Origin: Centrapalus pauciflorus
Taxonomy: Eukaryota > Streptophyta > Magnoliopsida > Asterales > Asteraceae
Assembly (NCBI GenBank): GCA_020465985.1
Contig: JAANYP010006668.1
Location: 94,965-158,964, forward strand
Direction: 5' to 3'
Length of the DNA: 64,000 nt
In this document: one piece after another, positions 41,257 through 51,964 of the stretch
Numbering within the stretch: the stretch's first letter is position 1
How the letters are laid out: each line of letters begins with the position of its first letter
Notes under the pieces: generated by a model
Told to the model about the DNA's origin: nothing
Databases searched by the model: none
What the model saw: the letters and a program-made list of their open reading frames with translations, nothing else
Position numbers and translations under genes: made by a program

Positions 41257-43964
41257 ATGAGTTCTCCATCTTCATCAACCTTTGTTGATGGACCACTCAG
41301 ATCAACACTAATATTTCCTATTTTGATTATATCTGCTGAGATACATTCCTCAATGACATTATTACTTCCAACACTGCTTGATTTTGCAGTATTAGAATTA
41401 ACAAAGTCAATGGCCTTATGTCCACAATTTCAAGACAATCTTGGGCCATGTGAGTTTTCTTTCCACATCTGTAACATTTTCTCTTTTTAGATTTTTTGAA
41501 AGAAGAACTCTCAGAAACACATTCTGAATTTTCTCTGTTAACAGGTTTTGTAAAGATTTGGCTTGTTTTAGATGGACCAACAGGTTTTATGGGAAGTTCC
41601 ACTATAACAGCTTTGCCTGTTTCTTCTTTCCTCTTTTTAGGAGGACAGAGATCAAATATAGGCAATTTAACTGTCTTTTATCGTTCCATATGTTTGGAAA
41701 ACTTATTTCCAGTTTTCTCAGGTTGAGCAATGGCTTTGCCTTTGCCTTTATTGAGTTCTGATTACTTTTGCAAACTTGTGGAAGCATGGACACCTTGTTT
41801 GGTTTTAGAAATGATTTTCTTTCATTTATAACCACTTTACCACTATGATTTAAAATTATTTGAAACCATAGCAGCTTTACTTCCAACATGAGATTTGACC
41901 CTGTTGGTTGCATGCTGCTTTCCTTTTGAAAATTTCTTTTCAAAGAATTCAACATTTAATGGAGGCACGGGTTTCTTATAGTTAGTCTTGGTTCCAAAAC
42001 CTATATTTTTGACGAGTTTAGAAACCAATACTACAAGTTTAACACCTTTTCCATTAAGCTATATATGTGAGGCTGTTGGGCACTTAGCAGTGTAGTTTGA
42101 TGGAGAACACATTCCATCACTAGACTTTACAACTTCCTCACATGAACTGTCAGTGTTTTGAGACCTGACAAACCTGTTTGTTGAAATCAACTTTCCTTTT
42201 ACATATTGAATAAAAGTATTTGGAAATTCACCAAGAGTAGACAATTCTATTTCTAGATTCTTGATTTCAACCATTGAAGCTATTGTATCAAGGTATCCCC
42301 CAAGATATGCTTGGATTTGAGCATACATTGATTGACTCTTTTAGCATAATTGCACCAAGTTTCAACAATCTTTTGAAGCTTTGAATGTTTTAAGTCTGTT
42401 TCTTTCTTTTCTTCTAACAAAATTCTGTTGATTTGTTTGACTTCATCAAGCTCAGTTTTCAACTTATGAAAACTGTCAAGTTCATTTGTTTATAGTTCAA
42501 GATCAGTTTTTAATTTTAAAATCTCAGACTTCAAAGCATCCTGCTTTTCAATAGCAGCTTTTAAATCCACAAACAAGTAATCAAACGTTTTATCTTTTTC
42601 TTCAGAACTGTAGTCTTAAAAATTTTGTACCTTCTACATCATTGTGGGATTCCAGTTTTCCAAAGAGCTAAGAGCTTCATCTTCTGCAAGATCTTGTTTG
42701 AAGTTACTTTTAGAAGGAACATCAATATTGGCCACAAGACAATTGTTATCTTTCTCATAAGATGATGAGTCAGAGTATCCCAATCACAGGTTTCAACCAT
42801 CAGTCCCTTCTGTTTGTTAAAAGCCACAGACTCTTCTAACTTTTTCAGCATAACCATGGCTATAAGATACTTAGTCCTATAGCCATCATCCATGTTTGTG
42901 TTGTAAGGTTTGGATGATGTGCCAACAACTTTGGACACATAGTCTGTAGCTATATGACCAGTTTTTCCACATTTAAAGCACTCAGCCTTAGATTTGTCAA
43001 ATGCTTTCTTTTCTATAGCACTTGATTTTCTTAGTGACATTCTATTTCCAAACTTTTTCTTGCTAAACTTTCTGACAAGCATGACAATCGTTTGCTCATT
43101 ATCAAGTTCTCCAAGATCTTCACATTCCTCTTCTTCCTCTGAGGTCACTTCCAAGTTATCATCAACTTGATGAGCAGCTTGTGTGAACACATCACAAACC
43201 TGATTTACAGGTTGCCTCACATTAGCCACTGAGGCTGAACCCCTCTTAGACATTTCCAAGGCATTTCTCTTCTGCAGCCTTAATTCATCATTCAACAAGG
43301 ACCCATAGAGGTTTACTAGATCCATGCTTCTGATAATGCCTGAGTTTCAGAGAATAGTTGAAAAATAGTTCCATTCCTCAGGCAAGATGTCTAAGAACTT
43401 GGTTACCAGGATTAAAATGTCCTTAGTGATCCCAACAACTTTGAGATCATTTATCAGAGCAGTGAACCTGGTGTAGGCTTCAGTGAGACTCTTCTTAGGC
43501 TTAGAAAAGAATAGCTCATATTATCTAACAAGGTTGTTAATCCTATTATCCAATGTGATAGTGGGGCCATCATAGACGGTACACAAAGTATCCCACATTT
43601 CTTTAGCAGATTTCATATTCTCAACCTGTTTGAAAACATCATCTGGGAGAGAGATGACAGGGTTGTGATTGGCCTTTGCATCAAGAGCCACCAGTCTCTT
43701 ATCTTCATCAGACCATTGAGATTTTGCTTTTTCAATGATGCTGACGTCAGGAACAACACCTTCTGCAGATGGAGTAATGGTAGTTACAGAAGTAGGTACA
43801 TAAGGACCTTCCATCACTATTTCTGGAAGTTGAACATCAAGATTTTCAAGGTACAATATCATTCTACATTTCCAGCCTGAGAAGTTTTGATGGTTGAACT
43901 TAGGAGGTTTGGTCATAGAGCCATTGTCATAGTAGGAAGAGGAGTTTGAAGGACTGTTTTCCAT
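41257..43964 (-). pseudogene. gag: Copia-X2 gag
   Basis: ATG at 43964 (MENSPSNSSSYYDNGSM). The N-terminal part has PPKFNHQNFSGWKCRM and EMWDTLCTVYDGPTITLDNR to a stop at 43521. Next are the core continuation, an acidic region and a first knuckle CFKCGKTGHIATDY (last Cys is Tyr, near 42955). Coiled-coil fragments (42600-42280), a Lys-rich region and a second knuckle CYRCGKKTHMAQDC (about 41437-41478) follow. Several frameshifts. Same plan as E1 and Y Gag. Confidence 0.85.
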
Positions 43965-44015
43965 GGTGGGAAATCAGAAGTTGTGAGAGATCTAGAGATG
44001 ATACACACTCTCACT

Positions 44016-44027
44016 ACTCTGATACCA
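44016..44027 (-). other. Copia-X2 primer binding site
   Basis: On the minus strand TGGTATCAGAGT, two bases from the LTR at 44030. Confidence 0.9.
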
Positions 44028-44029
44028 GT

Positions 44030-44292
44030 TGTAGATCCCAAAAGGTTTCCCAAGTATGTTAGATAAACAGTAGAGGGAGGGGGTTAATACAGTTCATTCT
44101 TTATCACACACTTATTCTCAATGTTTGTATGTATATATTAACACTTGTTAAATTACAAACTAGTTTGGATTGCTGAAAGATCCAAACTGAGATGACAGAA
44201 TTGGAACAACAGACTATAAACTAATCTAAGACTCACTCAGACTAGTTACAATAAATTTACACTCTAAGGTTCACTCAATGTTTACACAAGAC
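44030..44292 (-). repeat. Copia-X2 5' LTR, proximal piece
   Basis: PBS-side 263 bp of the X LTR, cut at 44292 by gypsy B; the last five bases AAGAC (44288-44292) are the target duplication. The remainder is at 51125-51941. Confidence 0.88.
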
Positions 44293-46062
44293 TGTGACAC
44301 CCTTGCCACATTAACCACCATTAAAAATATACCAAGGATTAATCACCAAACATGAATTATTACATAATAATCTGATAACTTAATTAAATTGTGGAAGCAT
44401 TAAAGTACATAAATAAAATAATACAAATTTGTCAAACACCCTACGGTGCTACAAGGTTACATGTCTAAGTCTACAAACTCAAAGTATTACATCATCCCAA
44501 TTTATTACAACAATTATCCCCATAGATTTGTTACCAAGATACACAGTAGAGATCTTCAATCACTTGAACTAATGACCTAGCTAGAAGGTCCAGCAGAAGA
44601 TTTTCCTTTTCCTGTAAAAAGTCAACAACTGAGGGGTAAGCGAATGCTTAATGAATACCAAATGATTTTACACATTCTGCAAATCTTATGATGCCACCCA
44701 GAGTAACCGCGATAACACATACCGTATACTCCACACGTACTCAAAGTACGCAAACCCAAGCCGCAGCTCCTTCGAGTTGACACTCGGCATAAGGAAAACC
44801 AACCATCTGAGGCAGACATAACATCGGGAATGACTTACTGTCTATCCTGACCACAGAGGTGTCAAACTCTTGGTCATATAGCACAGTAACATCAGAGTAC
44901 AAATGCGACCACGCAGGTCCATCAATAGGACGCACAACAAATGAACGGACATGCAACAAGTATGAATGTGCATCAACATATACGCAAGTTAGTAGAGCGC
45001 TAAACGATAATGAAACAACATGACTCTATAGGAAAAGCAAACATAAAGCAGATGCAGACATGTTAAAATCAAACGTACTCACAGCGGGTGCGTTATTAAG
45101 CTTCAAGTTAATTTTATTTCTCCACGAGCTTTCAACCGGATCACAAAGTACCCTACTGTGGGTTAAACAACACCACAAGGGACCTGTAAAGTCAGTTGTA
45201 TCAAAACATTGTGTCAATAACTGTTTAATTTCATAAAACCAAATTTTTATAAGTTTTGTAACCTTTGACCAGAAATTCGGGTCCATGTCCGAATTCGGAC
45301 CCGAATTCATTCCCCTTATAAATCCTAATTAGGTCCCATGCAAGTTCGAACCACCTTTAAGTTAAGATCCCTGGTCATTTCGGATCATGACAAGTTCGAA
45401 ACATAGTCAAGTTCGGACCACAGCTAAATTCGAACCCCAACCGAATTCGGACTCCATCCGAAATATAACACTTGTAAATATTTTCTGTTTTTGTACATCT
45501 GAAGTTTGAACCTCATCCAAGTTCGGACCAGATCCGAGTTCATCTCGGATCCGAATTCGTACCTACCACATTCGAACTTGTGCAGTTTATATATTTTCCA
45601 GATTTTAATCCCATCATTTTTGGTACTAATTCAATTCATGAAATAACTTATATCAACTAAAATACATCTATTTTCAACACTTTTAACACTAATATTAACA
45701 CTTTTAGATACCAAATTGAACACTTTTTGTCCATTTTTGAACACCCATCGAACACATATACTAAAACACACTCTAAAATCCAAAAATCATTTAGGGCTTG
45801 AATCTGATGCTAAAATTTAATATGTAGCTTCATATACACTAGATTTAAATGAATCTACAACTATATAACACCTGCATCCATATTTGAAACTCCAAATCTA
45901 AGTTTCGGTTCTTATAAAAACCGAACCAAAAATGTTCCCAAATTCAAATTTATAGGATTTCTTACCTCAAATCTTCAATTGCAGTTTTTATAAATCCTTC
46001 CTTGTAGTTGAATCCAAATTTTCAGCTTCCAAAAATCACGATTTGATGATCTCTTATGGTTT

Positions 46063-46105
<43 letters not shown>

Positions 46106-46456
46106 GAAAGAGATAGATTTTAGTGAGAGAGAGAGTGACTTTGTTCAAATGAAAGACTCTCACCCCTTTTTATTCCACATTTTCAGCTTTTGGCATATTT
46201 TGTCCCTCCACTTATCCGGTTCCATTAAATACTGATTTTATAAAATAAAAGAATTCTATCTTTTATTTATTATCCTTAATAATTTAATAATTATTTTCAC
46301 TTAATAATTTAAAATTCTAAATTTCCATATAATGCAACCAACTTTATATTCAACCCTAATTTCGTACCAACTTTCATAATTCAGCTTAATTACATTAATT
46401 TAAAAATTCATCTAATTAAACCTCAATCACAGTAATTTAAATATGAGGATGTTACA
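44293..46456 (-). repeat. Gypsy B 3' LTR
   Basis: 2164 bp, minus-strand TGTAACATCC...GGTGTCACA. Related to the gypsy C LTR at both ends. It contains TTCGAA and TTCGGA motifs (45280-45580), a (GA)20 tract (46064-46103) and a candidate minus-strand TATA-like AATAAAAAGG at 46165-46174. Confidence 0.9.
45280..45580 (-). repeat. TTCGAAC/TTCGGAC motif cluster, gypsy B LTR
   Basis: About twenty GTTCGAAC, GTTCGGAC, AATTCGGA and related motifs, many part of ATCCGAATTCGGA-like inverted pairs. Shares the TTCG core with gypsy A, C and E1 but is a distinct variant. Repeated at about 49930-50275. Confidence 0.75.
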
Positions 46457-46493
46457 GCATGGGCTCCACCACGCTCAAACTTCGTCCTCGAAG

Positions 46494-48236
46494 TTAATTG
46501 GATCCAAAAAGTTGTGGATACTTCTTCATCATTTCCGACTTAGTTTCCCAGGTATGATTGGCTCCTTTATGATGCTTCCAATGTACAAGCACCATCTCTA
46601 TCTCTTTGCTCCTCAACTTCTTTACTTTAGTATCTAAAACACACTCCGGCTCTTCAACATACCGGAGCCTTTCATCAATCTGCAACTCAGTGTGGTCGGC
46701 CCAATCCTCGTTTCGGGTTGAGAACGACTTCCTGAGATTTCCCACATGGAACACCGGATGTATGCCCGACATCTCTTCAGGCAACTCCAAACGGTACGAC
46801 TGGTTTCCTACTTTCTCTATTATTCTGAATGGTCCGACAAATCTCGGAGCCAACTTTCCTCTTTTCACAAATCGTGTAACACCTCTCATAGGTGACACTT
46901 TCAGATATACCCAATCATCCACCTCAAAGTTGATTGGCTTGTGCCTCTTGTCATGATAACTTTTCTGGCGATCCTGGGCCACCTTCATGTTCTGTCTAAC
47001 CAGCTGTATCTTCTCATTTGTTTCCTGTAACAATGTCGGCCCAGAAATCGGTGTTTCTCCAGTTTTTCTCCAACACGTAGGGGTCCTACAACTTCTCCCA
47101 TATAAAGCCTCAAACGGCGCCTTCTTTATCGTTGCGTGATAACTGTTGTTATACGAGAACTCTATCAGTGTCAGGTGATCGTCCCAATTGCCACCGAGAT
47201 CCAATACACACGACCGCATCATATCCTCCAAGGTAAGGATGGTCCGTTCACTCTGACCATCGGTTTGCAGATGGTAAGCCGTACTCATTGCTATTCTCGT
47301 TCCTAACCCATCTTGTAATGCCGACCAAAAGTTTGAAGTAAATCGGCTATCCCGATCAGATACTATAGACTTAGGTACTCCATGTCTAGAAACAATCTCG
47401 TCCAAGTAAATCTGAGCCAACTTCTCCAATGAATAACCTTCCCGAATCGGTATAAAGTGTGCCGACTTGGTCAACCTATCAACAATCACCCAAATTGCAT
47501 CGTGTTGACGCCTAGTTTTCAGCAACTTCGTGACAAAATCCATGGTGATGTGTTCACACTTCCATTCCGGAACGGGAAGCGGTTGCAGACTGCCATAAGG
47601 TTGCTGGTGTTCGGATTTCACAAGCCGGCAAGTCCTGCATCTCTCCACATATCGACCAATGTCTTTCTTAAATCCCGGCCACCAAAAGTCTGCTTTAAGT
47701 TCATTGTACATCTTTGTGCTCCCAGGATGTACAGAAAATTTTGATTGATGAGCTTCTTCTATTATCACTTTTCTCATACCACCAAACTTTGGTACCCAGA
47801 TCCTCCCATATATACCTTTCAATCCCGACTCGCTCGTTTCCATATTCTTCATTTGTACCCTTATATCCTCATCACCAACATTTTCGTCTTTCAAGGCTTC
47901 CTCTTGAGCGGCCTTAACATCATTTAGAATCGTAGATGTTAGCATAGTAGATGTCATCATGTAGCAGCAGTCCTTAGCATATGCTTTGCGACTCAAAGCA
48001 TAGGCTACCACGTTAGCCTTTCCGGGATGATAAAGGATTTCACAATCATAATCCTTTATTAATTCCATCGAACGTCTCAGCCTCATATTAAGTTCTTTCT
48101 GGCTGAAAATGTACTTCAAACTCTTATGATCCGTGTATAATTGACACTTAGTTCCATACAGATAGTGTCTCCACAATTTCAATGCAAAAGTAATTGCAGT
48201 CAACTCCAAGTCATGAGTCGTATAATCCTTATCCAC
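46494..48236 (-). CDS. pol: Gypsy B RNase H-integrase-chromodomain ORF (580 aa)
   Basis: Uninterrupted but N-terminally truncated by the junction at 48241. RNase H: HDLELTAI, LYTDHKSL, and AYALSRK where ADALSRK is usual (catalytic Asp to Tyr). Integrase: zinc finger H-x6-H and CRTC, HITMDFVTK, SDRDSRFTSNFW and DGQSERTILTLEDMM (D, D, E). A GPY/F-like segment (KLAPRFVGPFRI) and a chromodomain-like C-terminus (VHWKHHKGANHTWE, KKYPQLFGSN) follow. No RT or protease attached, so not functional as Pol. Confidence 0.88.
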   Translation of the reverse strand: MDKDYTTHDLELTAITFALKLWRHYLYGTKCQLYTDHKSLKYIFSQKELNMRLRRSMELIKDYDCEILYHPGKANVVAYALSRKAYAKDCCYMMTSTMLTSTILNDVKAAQEEALKDENVGDEDIRVQMKNMETSESGLKGIYGRIWVPKFGGMRKVIIEEAHQSKFSVHPGSTKMYNELKADFWWPGFKKDIGRYVERCRTCRLVKSEHQQPYGSLQPLPVPEWKCEHITMDFVTKLLKTRRQHDAIWVIVDRLTKSAHFIPIREGYSLEKLAQIYLDEIVSRHGVPKSIVSDRDSRFTSNFWSALQDGLGTRIAMSTAYHLQTDGQSERTILTLEDMMRSCVLDLGGNWDDHLTLIEFSYNNSYHATIKKAPFEALYGRSCRTPTCWRKTGETPISGPTLLQETNEKIQLVRQNMKVAQDRQKSYHDKRHKPINFEVDDWVYLKVSPMRGVTRFVKRGKLAPRFVGPFRIIEKVGNQSYRLELPEEMSGIHPVFHVGNLRKSFSTRNEDWADHTELQIDERLRYVEEPECVLDTKVKKLRSKEIEMVLVHWKHHKGANHTWETKSEMMKKYPQLFGSN

Positions 48237-48241
48237 AACTT

Positions 48242-49559
48242 CTCAGCCTTAGATTTGTCAAATGCTTTCTTTTTTATAGCACTTGATTTTCTTAGTGACA
48301 TCCTATTTCCAAACTTTTTCTAGCTAAACTTTCTGACAAGCATGACAATCATTTGCTCATCATCAAGTTCTCCATGATCTTCACATTCCTCTTCTTCCTC
48401 TGAGGTCACTTCCAAGTTATCATCAACTTGATGAGCATCTTGTGTGAACACATCACAAACCTGATTTACAGGTTGCCTAACATTAGCCACTGAGGCTGAA
48501 CCCCTCTTAGACATTTCCAAGGCATTTCTCTTCTGCAACCTTAATTCATCATTCAACAAGGACCCATAGAGGTTTACTAGATCCATGCTTCTGATAATGC
48601 CCGAGTTTCAGAAAATAGTTGAAAAATAGTTCCATTCCTCAGGCAAGATGTCTAAGAACTTGGTTACCAGGGTTAAAATGTCCTTAGTGATATCAACAGC
48701 TTTGAGATCATTTATCAGAGCATTGAACCTGGTGTAGGCTTCAGTGAGACTCTTCTTAGGCTTAGAAAAGAATAGCTCATATTATCTAACAAGGTTGTTA
48801 ATCCTATTATCCAATGTAATAGTGGGGTCGTCATAGACGGTACACAAAGTATCCCACATTTCTTTAGCAGATTTCATATTCTCAACCTGTTTGAAAACAT
48901 CATCTGGGAGAGAGATGACAGGGTTGTGATTGGCCTTTGCATCAAGAGCCACCAGTCTCTTATCTTCATCAGACCATTGAGATTTTGCTTTTTCAATGAT
49001 CCTGACGTCAGGAACAACACCTTCTGCAGATGGAGTAATGGTAGTTACAGAAGTAGGTACATAAGGACCTTCCATCACTATTTCTGGAAGTTGAACATCA
49101 AGATTTTCAAGGTACAATATCATTCTGCATTTCCAGCCTGAGAAGTTTTGATGGTTGAACTTAGGAGGTTTGGTTATAGAGCCATTGTCATAGTAGGAAG
49201 AGGAGTTTGAAGGACTGTTGTCCATGGTGGGAAATCAGAAGTTATGAGAGATTTAGAGATGATACACACTCTCACTACTCTGATACCAGCTGTAGATCCC
49301 AAAAGGTTTCCCAAGTATGTTAGATAAACAGTAGAGGGAGGGGGGGGGGGTTAATACAGTTCATTCTTTATCACACACTTATTCTCAATGTTTGTATGTA
49401 TATATTAACACTTGTTAAATTACAAACTAGTTTGGATTGCTGAAAGATCCAAACTGAGATGACATAATTGGAACAACAGACTATAAACTAATCTAAGACT
49501 CACTCAGACTAGTTACAATAAATTAACACACTAAGGTTCACTCAATGTTTACACAAGAC
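48242..49559 (-). repeat. Duplicate of copia-X gag, PBS and LTR start
   Basis: Matches 42981-44292 almost base for base, including the stop codon in gag (48782 versus 43521), the PBS (49276-49287) and the first 269 bp of LTR (49291-49559). Differences are scattered substitutions and a longer G run (49340-49350). The match continues into the gypsy LTR. This is a segmental copy, not an independent insertion. Confidence 0.92.
48320..49225 (-). pseudogene. gag: Copia-X gag N-terminal part, second copy
   Basis: ATG at 49225 (MDNSPSNSSSYYDNGSI). It reads as 43964-43035, with the same nonsense codon after TLDNRINNLVR and the same acidic region (TSEEEEECED). It ends at the junction with gypsy B near 48242. 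Confidence 0.88.
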
Positions 49560-51124
49560 TGTGACAGCCTTGCCACATTAACCACCATTAAAAATACACC
49601 AAGGATTAATCACCAAACAAGTATGAATGTGCATCAACATATACCCAAGTTAGTAGAGTGCCAAACGATAATGAAACAATATGACTCTATAGGAAAAGCA
49701 AACATAAAGCAGATGCAGACATGTTAAAATCAAAGGTACTCACAACGGGTGCGTTATTAAGCTTCAAGTTAATTTTATTTCTCCACAGGCTTTCAACCGG
49801 ATCACAAAGTACCCCACTGTGGGTTAAACAACACCACAAGGGACCTGTTAAGTCAGTTGTATCAAAACATTGTGTCAATAACTGTTTAATTTCATAAACC
49901 AAATTTTTATAAGTTTTGTAACCTTTGACCCAAAATTCGGATCCATGTCCGATTTCGGATCTCACCCGAATTCGGACCCCAATTCGGTCCCCTTATACAT
50001 CCTAATTAGGTCCCATACAAGTTCGAACCACCTTTAAGTTCGGATCCCTGGTCATTTCGGATCATGACAAGTTCGAACCATAGTCAAGTTCGGACCACTG
50101 CTAAATTCGAACCCCAACCGAATTCAACCCATCCGAATTCGGACTCCATCCGAAATATAACACTTGTAAATATTTTCTGTTTTTGTACATCTGAAGTTCG
50201 AACCTCATCCGAGTTCGGACCAGATCCGAGTTCATCTCGGATCCGAATTCGGACCTACCACATTCGAACTTGTGCAGTTTATATATTTTCCAGATTATAA
50301 TCCCATCATTTTTGGTACTAATTCAATTCATGAAATAACTTATATCAACTAAAATACATCTATTTTCAACACTTTTAACACTAATATTAACACTTTTAGA
50401 TACCAAATTGAACACTTTTTGTCCATTTTTGAACATCCATCGAACACACATACTAAAACACACACTAAAATCCAAAAATCATACTTAGGGCTTGAATCTG
50501 ATGCTAAAATTTAATATGTAGTTTCATATACACTACATTTAAATGAATCTACAACTATATAACACATGAATCCATATTAGAAACTCCAAATCTAAGTTTC
50601 GGTTCTTATAAAAACGGAACCAAAAATGTTCCCAAATTCAAATTTAAAGGATTTCTTACCTCAAATCTTCAATTGAAGTGTTTATAAATCCTTCCTTGTA
50701 CTTGAATCCAAATTTTCAGCTCCCAAAAAATCACGATTTGATGATCTATTATGGTTTTAGAGGGAGAGAGAGCCGAGACAGATAGATTTTAGTGAGAGAG
50801 AGTGACTTTGTTCAAATGAAAGACTCTCACCCCTTTTTTTTCCACATTTTCAGCTTTTGGCATATTTAGTCCCTCCACTTATCCGGTTCCATTAAATACT
50901 GATTTTATAAAATAAAAGAATTCTATCTTTTATTTATTATCCTTAATAATTTGATAATTACTTTCACTTAATAATTTAAAATTCTAAATTTCCATATAAT
51001 GCAACCAACTTTATAATCAACCCAAATTTCGTACCAACTTTCATAATTCAACTTAAATTACATTAATTTAAAAATTCATCTAATTAAACCTCAATTACAG
51101 TATTTTAAAGCTGAGGATGTTACA
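49560..51124 (-). repeat. Gypsy B second LTR, internally deleted
   Basis: 1565 bp. Compared with 44293-46456 it lacks about 600 bp (equivalent of about 44353-44952), with joined ends sharing ACAA. The (GA)20 tract is reduced to a few units near 50763. The rest is collinear with small differences. Confidence 0.9.
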
Positions 51125-51941
51125 AAGACACAGACAGACTAGCTTTGAGGTTGAACAGCTTAGACACACTCAACTATTTTTCTCTAAGTTGAAAACAGAA
51201 CTTGCATGCATGAAAAACACATTTTGCTTTTGCAATAGACGTTCTCAACTTGTGGATGTCTCTCTTAATTTTCTCTATTTCATGGGAAGCTTCTCTTATA
51301 TACTTGAGCTTAGAATCACAGTGAAGCTTCTTCATTGGTTGTAGAGAAAGTGGGAATGTCTTGCAAAAAGACAAGATTACCTTTCTGCATAAATCTGACA
51401 ATCAGGATTTGTCCACTTGCTGTAGAATCTATGTCTTTTTTTTGTCTCTATCAACTACAACTTTACCTTAAAATGGAATGTGAACTTTAGACCTTTACTC
51501 CTCATTGTATGCTATTTTGATATAAGAAATGGTTGTCACCCATTTCAGATATCCTATTTGTCTTCATGCTTAAGAACAGCTTTGGTAGAATTGGTCATTT
51601 CTGATTTTCCACTTTGTCTTGAGTTGTAGACTGACCTTTACGTTCAAGACTTTGCATGAGGACATGGAAACAAATTCCATAAAGTGTAAAACCTGTTCAC
51701 AATAAACAGGCTCTGTTCACAAAGAAAAGAACACTTTCTTGAGTCAAAACAGTTAAACAAACATAAACAACTTAGATAGTTTTCTTCAAACTTGTCCAAC
51801 AGTTATGGACAGCTTTGACAATCTGCCAAGTTACAACTAATGTAATAGTGTAAACAGACTTAGGCTGATTTTGCAAATCACTTATCAGGTTTCAATAAGG
51901 CATTAAAAAGCCTTAAATACTTCCCTTAAGTGTATCAAACA
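51125..51941 (-). repeat. Copia-X2 5' LTR, distal piece
   Basis: Continuation of 44030-44292 after gypsy B; starts with the AAGAC duplication. It carries AACCTGTTC motifs near 51690 and ends (minus start) TGTTTGATAC at 51941. A polypurine tract lies outside it at 51955-51964. Confidence 0.85.
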
Positions 51942-51954
51942 GGTTTAATCAGAA

Positions 51955-51964
51955 ATCTCCCCCT
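51955..51964 (-). other. Polypurine tract of X3
   Basis: On the minus strand AGGGGGAGAT on the outer side of the X2 5' LTR, so another X body (X3) ran in from the right. Confidence 0.85.

Larger units (their letters stand above)
44293..51124 (-). mobile_element. Gypsy B insertion, rearranged
   Basis: LTR 44293-46456, body 46457-48241 (integrase and RNase H only), a duplicated block of copia-X (48242-49559), then a second, internally deleted gypsy LTR (49560-51124). AAGAC occurs at all three edges: 44288-44292, 49555-49559 and 51125-51129. RT, protease, gag and PBS of gypsy B are absent. It is not a normal element; see findings. Confidence 0.88.
17484..51941 (-). mobile_element. Copia-X2 scaffold with nested insertions
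   Basis: Reconstructed layout on the minus strand: 5' LTR in two pieces (51941-51125 and 44292-44030), PBS 44016-44027, gag, protease, integrase, RT and RNase H to 38012, spacer, aORF to about 36481, tail 27334-27076 and 18606-18545, polypurine tract 18535-18544, 3' LTR 18521-17484. Insertions within it: gypsy B, copia-Y2 and gypsy A. Target-site logic supports the gypsy insertions; the Y2 right edge is a deletion junction. The outer LTRs also serve the neighbouring X1 and X3 bodies. Confidence 0.75.
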
